NCBI GenBank assembly: GCA_018433015.1
Contig: JAHDSB010000050.1
Span: 1 to 39,286, forward strand
Direction of reading: 5' to 3'
DNA from: Clostridia bacterium
Lineage (GTDB): Bacteria > Bacillota > Peptococcia > DRI-13 > SV3-B141
DNA length: 39,286 nucleotides
Made by a program: the position numbers and the translations under genes. How positions within the stretch are numbered: position 1 is the first letter of the stretch; the number at the start of each line of letters is the position of its first letter. Positions 7,335 through 17,416 of the stretch are shown piece by piece. A model generated the notes under the pieces. The model saw nothing but the letters and a program-made list of their open reading frames with translations, did no database searches and was not told the origin of the DNA.

Positions 7335-8882
7335 CTACTCTTCAATTAGCCAGGTCTTAACAACCTTAGCTGCTTCTTCAGGGTTACTCTGGGTCAATTT
7401 TTCTACCTGATCACGCATCGCCTTTTTCTCTGCAAACTCTGGGGACATAGAGGTATTAAACTCAAATTCAGGTTGAGATGCTGCAGTTTCCGTATATCCT
7501 ACAAAAGCACCTGTATCGGTCTCTTCCTTCCGTTTTTTACGAAGTAAATAAACTACGGCTGCAATTAATAATAGCAACACCAAACCTGCTATACCCATCT
7601 GTATGTACCGCTGTCTCGCCTGTGCTCGTTGGCTGTCTTCCATAGCCTGTTTCATCCCATCATAATATTCTGTATTAAAGGCCATCCCTACCACTGACAC
7701 CTGATCTCCCCTGGTTAAGTCTATGCCAGCTGCACTACTTACAGCTTCTGTGATTTTTTCTTGTTCCTGCGGAGTTAACTCTCCATCTACTAAAACAGAC
7801 AAAGATATTTTTTCAATCTTACCCGGCGCCCTAACTTCAGACTCAACAGTTTTACTAACATCATAATTTCGTGTGCGATCCGTCAATTCATATTCGCTTT
7901 CTCCTGTATTACCAACACTTCCATAGCTAGGCCCCCCCATATTCGTATCTGCAGGGTTCCCTCCGCTTTGCGTTCCCATCCCTTTAGAGCGTTCTTCTTT
8001 AATATGTTCGTTAGCAAGAACAGATTCCCCATAGGTTTCTTTGTGGGATTCGTACTTATCAAAATCCATATCTACATTGGCCCTTACTACGGCTTTTCCA
8101 TGACCACGCATTTTTTCCAGCATGCTTTGCACAGATCGTGCCAAATCTTCTTCATATTCTTGCTTTAAAGCCAACTGGGTAGTAGATATTCTAGCAAAAT
8201 CTATACCCTCATCTTCTGCCAAGCCTTCAGAAAGTAAATTTCCGTTAACATCCATAACCGTGACATTTTCCTTTTTCAAGCCCTCTACGCTGTGGCTGAT
8301 AAAAGCCATGATAGATTTCACTTGATTAGGCTTTAGCTTCGCATACGGTTTAAGTCTTAAAAGTACCGAGGCCGTACTCTCTTCTTGCTCCTGAATAAAT
8401 AAAGAAGGTGCTGGCAACGCAATATGTACTCGGGATTCTTCTACCTCATCCAGCTGTTCTATAGTCCTAGTAAGTTCTCCCTGCAGTGAAACCAGAAATC
8501 TTACTCTTTTATCAGTATCCGTCTCACCAAAGCGCGTCTCGTTGAAACTTTCAAATCCTACTACACCACTCAAGTTGACTTCTTCAGCCATGTCTAATCT
8601 CAATTGATATTTTTGATCAGCCGGTACGAATATTGTTCCTCCTTCGTCTCCTAGCCGATAATCTACTTTTTGTTCTTTTAATTTTGTCGCTATGGCACTT
8701 GCATCTTTGGGTTCCAAATTAGTATATAGGGGTTCCATTGCAGGTTTATTTGCCACTACAATAAATATAATAATTCCGATTAACGTCAGCGATGCTGCAC
8801 CAATTACTGTGGCTTTTTGCCAAGTTGCAAACTTTGTCCACATCTTTTTAAATTGTTCTTTTAACTGTTTCCAAAAACCCAT
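7335..8882 (-). CDS. fliF: Flagellar MS-ring protein FliF
   Basis: FliF builds the MS ring in the cytoplasmic membrane, on which the switch and export gate assemble. The 515 residues show transmembrane helix 1 (VIGAASLTLIGIIIFIVVAN, about 26-45), the secretin-like/RBM region (ALPAPSLFIQEQEESTASVL; VKSIMAFISHSVEGL), a Gly/Ser-rich linker typical of FliF (GMGTQSGGNPADTNMGGPS, about 298-317), and transmembrane helix 2 (MGIAGLVLLLLIAAVVYLL, about 435-453). The FliG-binding tail is EEAAKVVKTWLIEE at the end. ATG at 8882 follows TTGAGGTGAGATA. It lies between fliE and fliG as in most Firmicutes. Confidence 0.98.
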   Translation of the reverse strand: MGFWKQLKEQFKKMWTKFATWQKATVIGAASLTLIGIIIFIVVANKPAMEPLYTNLEPKDASAIATKLKEQKVDYRLGDEGGTIFVPADQKYQLRLDMAEEVNLSGVVGFESFNETRFGETDTDKRVRFLVSLQGELTRTIEQLDEVEESRVHIALPAPSLFIQEQEESTASVLLRLKPYAKLKPNQVKSIMAFISHSVEGLKKENVTVMDVNGNLLSEGLAEDEGIDFARISTTQLALKQEYEEDLARSVQSMLEKMRGHGKAVVRANVDMDFDKYESHKETYGESVLANEHIKEERSKGMGTQSGGNPADTNMGGPSYGSVGNTGESEYELTDRTRNYDVSKTVESEVRAPGKIEKISLSVLVDGELTPQEQEKITEAVSSAAGIDLTRGDQVSVVGMAFNTEYYDGMKQAMEDSQRAQARQRYIQMGIAGLVLLLLIAAVVYLLRKKRKEETDTGAFVGYTETAASQPEFEFNTSMSPEFAEKKAMRDQVEKLTQSNPEEAAKVVKTWLIEE

Positions 8883-8897
8883 TATCTCACCTCAAGG

Positions 8898-9194
8898 TCA
8901 TACCTGCATTCTCATAATTTCTTGATATGACTCCATAACTTTATTTCTGATTTGCAGGGTCAATTGAAATGCTAAACTGGCTTGTTCTGTAGCTAATATT
9001 ACCTGTTGCAATTCGACATTTTTTCCTACAGTGTAAGCACTGGCTAACTTTTCCGATTCAATTAAACCACCATTAACTTCATGTAACGCTTTCTTCAACA
9101 TATCACCAAAATCTTTATTCAACTCATGGGCCGACCCTTTGTCGACTGTTGTATTTGTTGTTATTGGTATTGTCAGCTTATTATTTATTTGCAT
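8898..9194 (-). CDS. fliE: Flagellar hook-basal body complex protein FliE
   Basis: FliE links the MS ring to the rod. The 98-residue protein is of usual size and carries the family pattern in its second half: DFGDMLKKALHEVNGGLIES, then the segment with VILATEQASLAFQLTLQIRN and ending KVMESYQEIMRMQV; the K-x-x-x-x-Y-x-E-I-M-R-M-x-V ending is diagnostic. ATG at 9194 follows AGGTGATAGATT, 10 bases after flgC. Confidence 0.96.
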   Translation of the reverse strand: MQINNKLTIPITTNTTVDKGSAHELNKDFGDMLKKALHEVNGGLIESEKLASAYTVGKNVELQQVILATEQASLAFQLTLQIRNKVMESYQEIMRMQV

Positions 9195-9204
9195 AATCTA
9201 TCAC

Positions 9205-9651
9205 CTAACGACCAATTTCTAAAGTTTTCATAAAGATATTCTTCGTGGCATTTAACGTTGTAATGTTAGCCTCATACGCCCTGGAGGCCGTTATCATTTC
9301 AACCATTTCTTTCATTACATCCACATTAGGATATTCCACATATCCATCACTGGAAGCATCAGGATGCTTAGGGTCATATACTTTTTTCGTAGGCGAAGGG
9401 TCCTCCATGATTTTCACTACCCTAACCCCTCCAGATGACAATTCCTTTTCCTGAGCCCGCCCCAGAGCAGCCTTAAAACTAGTGGCACTCCCTTCATCAG
9501 GAGCCAACAAAGCAATCTGCCTACGATATGGTCCGCCTTTAGCAGTACGTGTTGTATTAGCATTGGCTATGTTAGAGGAAATAACATCCATTCTCAATCT
9601 TTCCGCACTAAGGCCGGAAGCGCTTATATTCAGCGAATCAAAAATATTCAT
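9205..9651 (-). CDS. flgC: Flagellar basal-body rod protein FlgC
   Basis: FlgC is a proximal rod subunit. The 148-residue protein has the N-terminal rod signature FDSLNISASGLSAERLRMDV followed by ISSNIANANTTRT, a middle segment with the FlgC-typical DPSPTKKVYDPKHPDASSDG then YVEYPNVDVMKEMVEM, and the C-terminal helix ITASRAYEANITTLNATKNI. Length and order (flgB-flgC-fliE) are standard. ATG at 9651 follows GGGAGAAGATAGCAA, which overlaps the end of flgB. Confidence 0.97.
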   Translation of the reverse strand: MNIFDSLNISASGLSAERLRMDVISSNIANANTTRTAKGGPYRRQIALLAPDEGSATSFKAALGRAQEKELSSGGVRVVKIMEDPSPTKKVYDPKHPDASSDGYVEYPNVDVMKEMVEMITASRAYEANITTLNATKNIFMKTLEIGR

Positions 9652-9654
9652 TTG

Positions 9655-10044
9655 CTATCTTCTCCCTTCATTAATAGAGTTCCTCAAGATTCCGATTTGG
9701 GAAGAGAGGAGTCGTGTTAATCCGTCATAATACAAATTGTTCTGCACCAGATGAGTAGATTCAATGTCTACATCCACGTTGTTTTCATCATTGCGCAAAG
9801 AAGTATCTTGTACCTTATGTACTTTAATAACGCTTTCTCTAAGTTCCTCATTTGATAGGGTCTTATTTCCTTGCTCCTCTAAGGACGCTAATTTTTGTGC
9901 CAATGCTCCTTGAAAACTAACTTCACTTTTCTTATATCCGGGAGTATTAAAATTAGCAATATTATTACTTATTACTTTATGACGAAGCGCGCTGCCATCC
10001 ATGGCTACTTCCATTAAATTAAACAACTGAGTTTTAAACACCAT
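9655..10044 (-). CDS. flgB: Flagellar basal-body rod protein FlgB
   Basis: FlgB is a proximal rod subunit and the first gene of the visible flagellar operon. The start is placed at the ATG at 10044 (GAGGGGAAGATAAG upstream), giving 129 residues, MVFKTQLFNLMEVAMDGSAL; an in-frame ATG at 10092 would add 16 basic residues with no ribosome site. The motif HKVISNNIANFNTPGYKKSE is the rod N-terminal signature, and the C-terminus (LVQNNLYYDGLTRLLSSQIG) is FlgB-like. An intrinsic terminator separates it from codY upstream, so the operon should have its own promoter in the AT-rich 10045-10207. Confidence 0.96.
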   Translation of the reverse strand: MVFKTQLFNLMEVAMDGSALRHKVISNNIANFNTPGYKKSEVSFQGALAQKLASLEEQGNKTLSNEELRESVIKVHKVQDTSLRNDENNVDVDIESTHLVQNNLYYDGLTRLLSSQIGILRNSINEGRR

Positions 10045-10207
10045 CTTATCTTCCCCTCGTATTTTTTTACACAATTTGCGAATAATCGTCAAATAATTAC
10101 TAAAATCTTTATTCTAGTTTGCTTTAAAAATTCCTTTTTCTAATTCTATAATTAAATAAATATTAACTATACTTTAACTAATTAGTATTACAATATTATA
10201 ACATAAT
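10045..10207 (-). other. AT-rich leader/promoter region of the flagellar operon
   Basis: This gap lies between the codY terminator and flgB and must contain the promoter of the flagellar operon if the terminator works. It is very AT-rich with several -10-like sequences, but I could not single out a convincing sigma-A or sigma-D promoter or a CodY box. Nothing else is seen. Confidence 0.35.
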
Positions 10208-10248
10208 AAAAAATTGAGACCACAATTAAATCTGTAGTCCCAATTTTT
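10208..10248 (-). terminator. Intrinsic terminator after codY
   Basis: On the minus strand an approximately 16-bp imperfect stem (arms 10209-10224 and 10233-10248, with two mismatches) ends in a run of T (AATTTTTTATT). It lies about 30 bases downstream of the codY stop and would separate the codY operon from the flagellar operon. Confidence 0.8.
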
Positions 10249-10279
10249 GTGAGATCTTGTAGTGTTTTCAAATACAAAC

Positions 10280-11065
10280 TTATTTTAGTTTGTTTAATTC
10301 ATCGAGCAGGTTTTCATTAAGTATTCTGATATATGTTCCCTTCATACCTAATGATTTTGATTCAATTACTCCTGCACTTTCAAACTTTCTCAGAGCATTT
10401 ACTATAACAGAACGCGTAATACCGACTCTATCGGCAATCTTACTGGCAACTAACAATCCCTCATTGCCTTTTAACTCAGCAAATATATGTTCTATAGCTT
10501 CCAGTTCCGAATAGGATAAGGTACCAATAGCAATCTGTACAGCAGCTTTACGACGAGCTTCTTCTTCAATGCGTTCTGCCTTAGCTCTAAGTATTTCCAT
10601 TCCAATTACTGTGGCTCCATACTCAGAAAGAATTAAATCTTCATGAGTAAATTCCTTGTCGAATTTAGCCAACAACAAAGTTCCTTGTCTTTCTCCACCG
10701 CCCATAATGGGTACAACAGTTGTAATTTTCCCATCAAAAAGGCAGCCTTGTTCACTAGCTACTCCAAAAACACATTCCTTAGGATTCTTTTTTAAATTAG
10801 CCTGGGTTTGTGTGATTCTCAGTAAATCTTCATTATAGCTTTCCGGAAACCTTTCAGTTTTCGTCACAATATCTTCAATCACTCCACATTGAAAACCATC
10901 CATAAAGGCATAACCAAGGATTTTTCCTCGTCTTCCCACAATATAAATGTTGGAGTCGATTAAATCACTGAGGACTTTGGCCATTTCGGTAAATTCAACT
11001 GGGTTCCCGGCAGTTTTTTGTAGCAGCTTGTTAATGGTACGAGTCTTTTCAAGTAATGTTTTCAT
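10280..11065 (-). CDS. codY: GTP- and branched-chain-amino-acid-sensing global repressor CodY
   Basis: CodY is the nutrient-sensing repressor of low-GC Gram-positives, active when GTP and Ile/Leu/Val are plentiful. The 261 residues match the family length. The N-terminal GAF effector domain contains [20 protein letters not shown], and the C-terminal winged helix contains [20 protein letters not shown] then [20 protein letters not shown], the recognition helix. ATG at 11065 follows TAGGAGGATACAAT. It is the last gene of the dprA-topA-trmFO-xerC-hslV-hslU-codY run and sits next to the flagellar genes as in Bacillus, where CodY represses motility genes. No CodY box was recognised by eye in the flgB leader. 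Confidence 0.98.
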   Translation of the reverse strand: MKTLLEKTRTINKLLQKTAGNPVEFTEMAKVLSDLIDSNIYIVGRRGKILGYAFMDGFQCGVIEDIVTKTERFPESYNEDLLRITQTQANLKKNPKECVFGVASEQGCLFDGKITTVVPIMGGGERQGTLLLAKFDKEFTHEDLILSEYGATVIGMEILRAKAERIEEEARRKAAVQIAIGTLSYSELEAIEHIFAELKGNEGLLVASKIADRVGITRSVIVNALRKFESAGVIESKSLGMKGTYIRILNENLLDELNKLK

Positions 11066-11082
11066 ATTGTATCCTCCTATTA

Positions 11083-12477
11083 TTACAAGATAAAACGACT
11101 TAAGTCTTCATTTTTTACAATGGATTCCAGTCGTTCTCTAACATAATTATTATCGACAATGATATGTTTGCTTTCAACATCAGGTGCTTTAAATAATATG
11201 TCCTCTAGTAACTTTTCTATAATGGTATGCAATCTTCTAGCACCGATATTTTCTGTCTGGTCGTTTACAGTATACGCAATATTGGCGATTTCATCAATAG
11301 CATTTTCAGTAAATTCAAGCAAAACCTCATCAATTTTTAATAATTCTGTGTATTGTTTTATCAAAGAGTTCTGGGGTTTCGTTAAAATCAACTTAAAATC
11401 GTCGCGACTTAGGCTTCCTAGTTCCACTCTGATAGGGAAACGCCCCTGAAGTTCAGGTATAAGATCTGACGGTTTAGTAGTGTGAAATGCACCGGCGGCA
11501 ATAAATAATATATAATCAGTTTTAATGGGTCCATATTTGGACATTACCGTAGAACCTTCTACTATAGGTAGTATATCGCGCTGCACTCCCCCGCGAGAAA
11601 CATCTGGTCCATAGTTTTCTTTACCTATAATTTTATCAATCTCGTCCAAAAATATTATGCCATCTTGTTCGGCCCTTTTTACTGCTTCGTTAATAACTTG
11701 TTCCATATCTATCAGCTTTTGAGCTTCTTCCTGGGTTATTATCTTGCGCGCCTGTTTAATTGGTACTTTTTTCTTTTTCTTCTTTTTAGGAAAAAGATTG
11801 CCAAAAAGGTCTTGAAAATTCATTCCGATTTCTTCAAAATTGCTTCCTGCAAAAAAATCTAAATTTGTTGTGGCGGAATCTTCTACTTCAATTTCTACAT
11901 AATCTTCATCTAATTCGCCTTTAAGCAACTTTTCTTTTATTATTTCTCTCTGTCTATAAATGCTTTCTTTGACTTCCGTTGTATCTTCCTGGGTTTCAGT
12001 AGAAGATGTATTGCCGAATAGTACATCAAAGGGATTTTTCCCATAACTACTTTTTTTATGCTCCGGCACCAAAATTTCTACCAGTACTTCATCAGCTTGT
12101 TCAGCAGCTTTTTTTTCAACTACTTGTATTTTTTCTTGTTTTACCATTCTGATAGCTACTTCTACGAGGTCTCGCACCATAGCCTCAACATCTCGACCTA
12201 CATATCCTACTTCTGTAAATTTACTGGCTTCAACTTTGACAAACGGGTAGTTCATTAATTTCGCCAATCTACGAGCTATCTCTGTTTTTCCTACTCCCGT
12301 AGGGCCAATCATTAGTATATTTTTGGGCATAACTTCTTCAGAAAACTCTTTAGGTAAACAATTTCTCCGATAGCGGTTTCTTAGAGCTATGGCAACACTT
12401 TTTTTAGCATTTTCTTGACCGATAATGTATTTATCTAGCTCTCCTACGATTTCCTTAGGGGTCATATTTTTTTCCAT
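11083..12477 (-). CDS. hslU: ATP-dependent protease ATPase subunit HslU (ClpY)
   Basis: HslU is the AAA+ unfoldase that feeds substrates into the HslV peptidase. The 464 residues show Walker A GPTGVGKT at 58-65, the pore-loop region ([20 protein letters not shown], with GYVG), an intermediate domain of about 115-240 carrying a lysine run (KKKKKKK), Walker [12 protein letters not shown], sensor region ([20 protein letters not shown]), and the C-terminal tail EDLSRFIL that docks into HslV. ATG at 12477 follows AAAGGTGATATGTA. It follows hslV by 16 bases. All key motifs are intact. Confidence 0.98.
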   Translation of the reverse strand: MEKNMTPKEIVGELDKYIIGQENAKKSVAIALRNRYRRNCLPKEFSEEVMPKNILMIGPTGVGKTEIARRLAKLMNYPFVKVEASKFTEVGYVGRDVEAMVRDLVEVAIRMVKQEKIQVVEKKAAEQADEVLVEILVPEHKKSSYGKNPFDVLFGNTSSTETQEDTTEVKESIYRQREIIKEKLLKGELDEDYVEIEVEDSATTNLDFFAGSNFEEIGMNFQDLFGNLFPKKKKKKKVPIKQARKIITQEEAQKLIDMEQVINEAVKRAEQDGIIFLDEIDKIIGKENYGPDVSRGGVQRDILPIVEGSTVMSKYGPIKTDYILFIAAGAFHTTKPSDLIPELQGRFPIRVELGSLSRDDFKLILTKPQNSLIKQYTELLKIDEVLLEFTENAIDEIANIAYTVNDQTENIGARRLHTIIEKLLEDILFKAPDVESKHIIVDNNYVRERLESIVKNEDLSRFIL

Positions 12478-12493
12478 TACATATCACCTTTTT

Positions 12494-13024
12494 TTAAACT
12501 TCTTCGATAGTAATATTGCTATTCGTATAGATGCAGATTGATGCTGCTATTTCCATAGCAGCTCCGGCAATTTTCTTAGGTGGAAGATCTGTGTTATATA
12601 GTAATGCTTTAGCAGCTGCTAAGGCATATGGTCCTCCCGATCCAATGGCCGCTATTCCGTCATCAGGTTCAATAACTTCTCCCGTACCGGATATTATCAA
12701 GAGATTATCTGCATCAGCAGCTATCAACATGGCTTCTAAATTTTTTAGGCTCCTGTCAGTCCGCCAGTGTTTAGCTAATTCCACAGCTGCCCGCGGTAGA
12801 TTTCCGTGATATTCTTCCAGTTTTTTCTCCAACTTTTCAAATAAGGTCAATGCATCGGCAACAGAACCGGCAAAACCTACTACAATCTTATCTCTATATA
12901 AGCGCCTTACTTTTTTAGCACCATGCTTCATTACTATATTTTGCCCAAAGGTTACCTGCCCATCACCGGCAACAGCCACCTGCTGTCCTTTTTTTACAGC
13001 TACAATAGTAGTAGCATGTAGCAA
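12494..13024 (-). CDS. hslV: ATP-dependent protease peptidase subunit HslV (ClpQ)
   Basis: HslV is the proteasome-beta-like double-ring peptidase partnered with HslU. The predicted N-terminus [13 protein letters not shown] suggests a short propeptide before the catalytic Thr of TTIV; most HslV proteins expose this Thr, while Bacillus ClpQ is unusual in processing. Further signatures are [37 protein letters not shown] and [19 protein letters not shown]. The start is TTG at 13024, with AGGTGAAAGG upstream; the ATG at 13017 is out of frame. At 176 residues it is normal length. Confidence 0.97.
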   Translation of the reverse strand: MLHATTIVAVKKGQQVAVAGDGQVTFGQNIVMKHGAKKVRRLYRDKIVVGFAGSVADALTLFEKLEKKLEEYHGNLPRAAVELAKHWRTDRSLKNLEAMLIAADADNLLIISGTGEVIEPDDGIAAIGSGGPYALAAAKALLYNTDLPPKKIAGAAMEIAASICIYTNSNITIEEV

Positions 13025-13043
13025 AACCTTTCACCTCTTTTTC

Positions 13044-13949
13044 TCAAGCCCTGGGATGTGTGTGGTTATATACATCCAGGAGCTTTTTATTTGAAACATG
13101 GGTATATACCTGTGTTGAGGATAACTTTTTATGTCCTAATAACTCCTGAACAACACGCAAGTCAGCTCCGTTATCTAAAAGATGAGAAGCAAAACTGTGA
13201 CGGAATCCATGAGGGGATATTACTTCCCTAGTTTTAGCCTGTAAACAGTACTTTTTTACAATATTGCGTACCGATCTATCAGTTAATCTACCACCTTTTT
13301 TGTTTAAAAAAAGAGCAGCAGAATCATTTGCATTCCATTTTGGTCTTACTTCTTCCATATAACGTATTAGCGCCTCAGCAGCCATTTTCCCTATTGGTAC
13401 TATTCTTTCCTTGTTCCCTTTTCCTAAAATTCTAACATATCTTAAAGCTAAATCAATATTTTTTACATCTAATTGAACTAACTCGGATACTCTGAGGCCC
13501 GCTCCATATAAAAGCTCTAAAAGAGCCCAATTACGGAGCCCGGCTGCTTTATCTTTGCATGATTGCCGGAGAACATCTGCTACTTCTTGCTCTTCCAAAA
13601 AACGCGGCAATCTTTTAGGTATTTTGGGAGTGGAGACTTTATCCAAAGGATTTTTTTGAATTATTTGTTTCTTTAATAAGTAGCGGTAAAAACTTTTTAA
13701 GGCTGCTAATCTACGAGCCAGAGTGCTTTTAGCCAGGCCTTTTTGATTTAGATGTACTAAATAGCGCCTGATCAAACCATGATCAATATCTTCTATGTTC
13801 AAGGAAGTAAGATCATACTTCATTTCTTGCTCTAAAAAACAATAAAAATCCAAAAAATCACTATTATAGGACTTTATTGTTCGAGATGACATATTTTTTT
13901 CGCTTTCCAAATATACAAAAAAACTATCGACCAAGGCTGGTAAGAGCAT
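13044..13949 (-). CDS. xerC: Tyrosine recombinase XerC (CodV-like)
   Basis: XerC-type recombinases resolve chromosome dimers at dif together with a partner. The 301 residues have the N-terminal SAM-like core-binding domain (FFVYLESEKNMSSRTIKSYN at 10-29) and a catalytic domain with the full residue set: Arg153 (YGAGLRVSEL), Lys177 (GKGNKER), His247-x-x-Arg250 (SPHGFRHSF), His273 (LLGHKKLSS) and the nucleophile Tyr282 (TQVYTHV). ATG at 13949 follows AGGTGATATAA. The place between trmFO and hslV equals that of codV in B. subtilis, which makes it the housekeeping recombinase rather than an integrase of a mobile element. Confidence 0.95.
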   Translation of the reverse strand: MLLPALVDSFFVYLESEKNMSSRTIKSYNSDFLDFYCFLEQEMKYDLTSLNIEDIDHGLIRRYLVHLNQKGLAKSTLARRLAALKSFYRYLLKKQIIQKNPLDKVSTPKIPKRLPRFLEEQEVADVLRQSCKDKAAGLRNWALLELLYGAGLRVSELVQLDVKNIDLALRYVRILGKGNKERIVPIGKMAAEALIRYMEEVRPKWNANDSAALFLNKKGGRLTDRSVRNIVKKYCLQAKTREVISPHGFRHSFASHLLDNGADLRVVQELLGHKKLSSTQVYTHVSNKKLLDVYNHTHPRA

Positions 13950-13962
13950 TTATATCACCTAT

Positions 13963-15267
13963 CTATATTAACAGCTTCCACTTAACGATTTCATCCAAAG
14001 CCCGTTGGGCTATTAATCCATTTTTTTTACGTTTATCTTTTATCTTCTCTGGCCAAGGGGGCATTAAACCAAAAGTAATATTCATAGGCTGAAAATCCTT
14101 ACTATCACTGTGGGTAATATAGTGTAATAAGGAACCCATAGCACTAGCTCTGGGAGGAATCACTGTTTCCTGATGGTTTTGTATCTTAGCGGCATTAATA
14201 CCCGCCACTAAACCGGAGGCAGCCGACTCTACATAACCTTCCACTCCCGAAATCTGCCCTGCAATTAAAAGATGGGGGAACTTTCTTAGTTGGGTGGTTT
14301 CCTGCAATACACGGGGAGAATTGATAAAGGTATTGCGATGCATTACTCCGAATCTGACAAACTCAGCCTCTTCCAAGCCTGGTATCATCCGGAATACTTT
14401 CTTTTGTTCGCCCCATTTAAGTCTGGTCTGGAAACCAACAATATTAAATAGAGTACCGTGAATATTGTCTTTACGCAGCTGTACTACAGCATATGGTCTT
14501 TCACCTGTTCGGGGATTTTCTAATCCTACCGGTTTCATAGGTCCAAACAACAAAGTTTGAGGTCCCCGTCTTGCCATTTCTTCAATAGGCATGCAACCTT
14601 CAAAATACATTTTTTTCTCAAAATCATGTGCATTGTATACATCAGATGCAAGCAAAGCTTGATAAAAACTCTCATATTCCCCTTTGTTCAGGGAGCAATT
14701 CAAATAATCAGCAGTTCCTTTATTGTAACGGGAAGCCCAGTATGCTTTAGCATAATCTACAGATTCACCATCTACGATAGGAGCAGCTGCATCATAGAAA
14801 TACAAAAACTCTTCCCCCGTTAGTTTTAAAAGTTGCTCCGTTAAAGAATCGCTGGTAAGAGGGCCCGTTGCTAAAATAGTTGTTCCTTGTGAAGGAATTT
14901 TTGTTACTTCCTCACGGACAATTTGAATCAAGGGATGTTTTTCTAGGGATTCGGTTACTCCCTTAGCAAAGGCCTCTCTATCAACGGCCAACGCCCCTCC
15001 CGCCGGCACTTGATATTTATCAGCACATGTCATAATCAGGGAATCTAATTGTCGCATTTCTTCTTTTAATAATCCTACAGCATTTTCTACATTATTAGCT
15101 CTAAAAGAATTGCTACAAACAAGTTCAGCGAATAAAGATCCGTGATGAGCTGGTGTCATTTTTTCAGGACGCATTTCAAAAAGCTTTACTTTAATTCCTC
15201 GTTGCGCAATTTGCCAGGCCGCTTCACTACCAGCTAAACCTGCTCCAACTATTGTTATATATTCCAA
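13963..15267 (-). CDS. trmFO: Methylenetetrahydrofolate-tRNA-(uracil-5-)-methyltransferase TrmFO
   Basis: TrmFO is the folate/FAD-dependent enzyme that makes m5U54 in the T loop of tRNA in Gram-positives. The N-terminal FAD site is [20 protein letters not shown], followed by [20 protein letters not shown] and [20 protein letters not shown], which are TrmFO signatures, and [20 protein letters not shown] in the C-terminal half. The start is taken as TTG at 15267: GGAGG lies 6 bases upstream and the resulting 434 residues match the family. The ATG at 15291 would add eight residues that simply translate the ribosome site and would overlap topA. Confidence 0.96.
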   Translation of the reverse strand: MEYITIVGAGLAGSEAAWQIAQRGIKVKLFEMRPEKMTPAHHGSLFAELVCSNSFRANNVENAVGLLKEEMRQLDSLIMTCADKYQVPAGGALAVDREAFAKGVTESLEKHPLIQIVREEVTKIPSQGTTILATGPLTSDSLTEQLLKLTGEEFLYFYDAAAPIVDGESVDYAKAYWASRYNKGTADYLNCSLNKGEYESFYQALLASDVYNAHDFEKKMYFEGCMPIEEMARRGPQTLLFGPMKPVGLENPRTGERPYAVVQLRKDNIHGTLFNIVGFQTRLKWGEQKKVFRMIPGLEEAEFVRFGVMHRNTFINSPRVLQETTQLRKFPHLLIAGQISGVEGYVESAASGLVAGINAAKIQNHQETVIPPRASAMGSLLHYITHSDSKDFQPMNITFGLMPPWPEKIKDKRKKNGLIAQRALDEIVKWKLLI

Positions 15268-15287
15268 ATAGATACCTCCCTGGTGGC

Positions 15288-17387
15288 TCAATCATCTGTT
15301 TTATTTTCTAGAGGCATACGGAAACCACATTCTTTATTCGAGCATAACAGCTCTTCTCCTTTTTTCTTGCTTCTTTTGATAACCATATAACTATTACAAT
15401 GGGGGCACTTTTCTTTAGACGGCTCATCCCAGGAAACAAAGTTACATTTAGGATAGTTGCTACACCCATAGAATTTTCTCCCTTTTTTAGACCACCGTAC
15501 TACAACTTTTCCTTCTCCACACACGGGACAATTACTACCCGTTTCTTCTAAAATAGCTTTAGTGTTGCGACATTCCGGGAAACCCGGACAAGCTAAAAAC
15601 TTACCATATCGCCCTGTTTTGATAACCATGTTTCTCCCACATTGTTCACATATTTCATCTGTCTCTTCGTCAGTTATTTCTATTTGTCCGATTTCTTCGT
15701 CTGCTATTTTCAATTCTTCCTGAAAAGGTTGGTAGAAATCTCTTAGAACTTGTTTCCAGTTAACTTCTCCTTCTTCAATATCATCCAGTTTATTTTCTAA
15801 GTTAGCCGTAAACTCCACGTCTAAGATATCTTGAAAATATTTGGTTAACAATTCTATTACAAGGGTCCCCAGTTCCGTAGGATAATATTGTTTTTGTGTT
15901 CTTTTTACATAACCCCGGGAAACTATCGTTGCTAAAATTGGCGCATAGGTACTAGGTCTTCCTATCCCTTTTTCTTCTAAAGTTTTAATTAAAGTTGCTT
16001 CAGTATAGCGGGGCGGCGGTTGGGTAAAATGCTGCTTGGGTTCTAGTTTTTTAAGTTTAACCTCTTCTTTTTCCACCAAAGGAGGTAATAAATTTTCCTC
16101 CTCTTTTTGTTTTTCATCTTGTCCTTCCGTATAAATCTTGGTAAATCCCGGAAACTCCATGATTGAACCTGTAGTTCTAAAAATATAGTTGTTTACTTTT
16201 AAATCAACAGTAGTTACATTTATTACGGCTGCAGCCATTTGAGAAGCTATGAAACGTTCCCAAATTAACTTATATAGCTTATATTGATCGTTTGAGAGGT
16301 ATTCTTTGATTTTATCTGGTTCTCTATTAATAACAGTTGGCCTTATACATTCGTGGGCATTTTGTGCTTTACCTTTATTTTTATACTCCCGAGGTTTCGT
16401 AGGCACATAATCCTTACCATGATTTTCTTCAATATGCATAACAGCTTCATTTTTAGCTTCTTCGCTGACACGCATAGAATCGGTACGAATATATGTTATC
16501 AAACCGACGGTTCCTTCTGACTTGCTCAAATCCAGACCTTCATAAAGTTGTTGAGCTATCATCATTGTTTTTTTAGCAGTAAAATTTAATTTTCTATAGG
16601 CTTCCTGCTGTAAACTGCTGGTGGTGAAAGGGGGCGGTGAGTTTCGCTTTTGCTTGCGCTTTTTAATGCTATCTACATAAAAAGGATTATCACCAATATC
16701 ATTAATAATTTTATTTATCTCTTCTTCATTCTTAATTTCGGCTTTTTCTTTTCCAATTTTATGCAATTTGGCTTGGAAATTTATTTTGTCTTTCATTAAT
16801 TTAGCAGTTAAACTCCAATATTCTTCCGGTACAAATTCATTTATTTCTTGTTCTCGGTCACATACAAGCCTTACAACTACCGATTGAACACGTCCTGCAC
16901 TTAACCCTTTCTTTATCTTGCGCCATAATAGGGGGCTTAAATTATACCCCACTACTCTATCTAATACTCTTCTGGCTTGTTGAGCTTCCACACGACTTAT
17001 ATCTATTAATCGTGGTTTTTTCACAGCTTCCTTGATGGTTTTTTTTGTTATTTCATTAAATTCTATACGGCAATTTTTCTCATCAGGTATCTTTAAAAAG
17101 TGCTGTAAGTGCCAAGCAATAGCTTCCCCTTCTCTATCAGGGTCAGTTGCCAATAGAATTTTATCACATTTTTTAGCCGCACTTTTAATTTCCTGAAGAA
17201 GTTTTCCTTTGCCTCTAATGGTTATATATTTTATTTTAAAATCACTTTCTATATCCACACCAAACTGACTTTTAGGTAGGTCACGGACATGTCCCATGGA
17301 CGCAATTACAGAGTAATTTCTTCCTAAAAACTTACCTATTGTTTTTGCTTTGGCCGGAGATTCAACTACAACCAGTGTCTTATGCAA
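15288..17387 (-). CDS. topA: DNA topoisomerase I
   Basis: TopA relaxes negative supercoils. After a TTG start at 17387 (GAGG 8 bases upstream; the GTG at 17396 overlaps that site) the protein has the TOPRIM domain ([35 protein letters not shown]), the active-site region [15 protein letters not shown] with the nucleophilic Tyr near residue 300, and the domain IV motif [20 protein letters not shown]. The C-terminus carries three four-cysteine zinc modules starting [16 protein letters not shown] and CPHCNSYM. About 699 residues, a standard length. It lies between dprA and trmFO as in B. subtilis. Confidence 0.97.
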   Translation of the reverse strand: MHKTLVVVESPAKAKTIGKFLGRNYSVIASMGHVRDLPKSQFGVDIESDFKIKYITIRGKGKLLQEIKSAAKKCDKILLATDPDREGEAIAWHLQHFLKIPDEKNCRIEFNEITKKTIKEAVKKPRLIDISRVEAQQARRVLDRVVGYNLSPLLWRKIKKGLSAGRVQSVVVRLVCDREQEINEFVPEEYWSLTAKLMKDKINFQAKLHKIGKEKAEIKNEEEINKIINDIGDNPFYVDSIKKRKQKRNSPPPFTTSSLQQEAYRKLNFTAKKTMMIAQQLYEGLDLSKSEGTVGLITYIRTDSMRVSEEAKNEAVMHIEENHGKDYVPTKPREYKNKGKAQNAHECIRPTVINREPDKIKEYLSNDQYKLYKLIWERFIASQMAAAVINVTTVDLKVNNYIFRTTGSIMEFPGFTKIYTEGQDEKQKEEENLLPPLVEKEEVKLKKLEPKQHFTQPPPRYTEATLIKTLEEKGIGRPSTYAPILATIVSRGYVKRTQKQYYPTELGTLVIELLTKYFQDILDVEFTANLENKLDDIEEGEVNWKQVLRDFYQPFQEELKIADEEIGQIEITDEETDEICEQCGRNMVIKTGRYGKFLACPGFPECRNTKAILEETGSNCPVCGEGKVVVRWSKKGRKFYGCSNYPKCNFVSWDEPSKEKCPHCNSYMVIKRSKKKGEELLCSNKECGFRMPLENKTDD

Positions 17388-17416
17388 TATTATCACCTCA
17401 GAAACGCTAACATTAG

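Noticed and set aside
10045-10207. CodY-binding box upstream of flgB
   Set aside because: AT-rich stretches vaguely resemble AATTTTCWGAAAATT, but none matches well enough by eye to claim; a matrix scan would be needed.
13044-13949. Tyrosine recombinase as evidence for an integrated mobile element
   Set aside because: Position between trmFO and hslV and its length identify it as the housekeeping XerC/CodV; no attachment-site repeats were found.
15268-15291. ATG at 15291 as the trmFO start
   Set aside because: The added codons encode the ribosome site of the TTG start at 15267, would overlap topA, and make the protein longer than its family.
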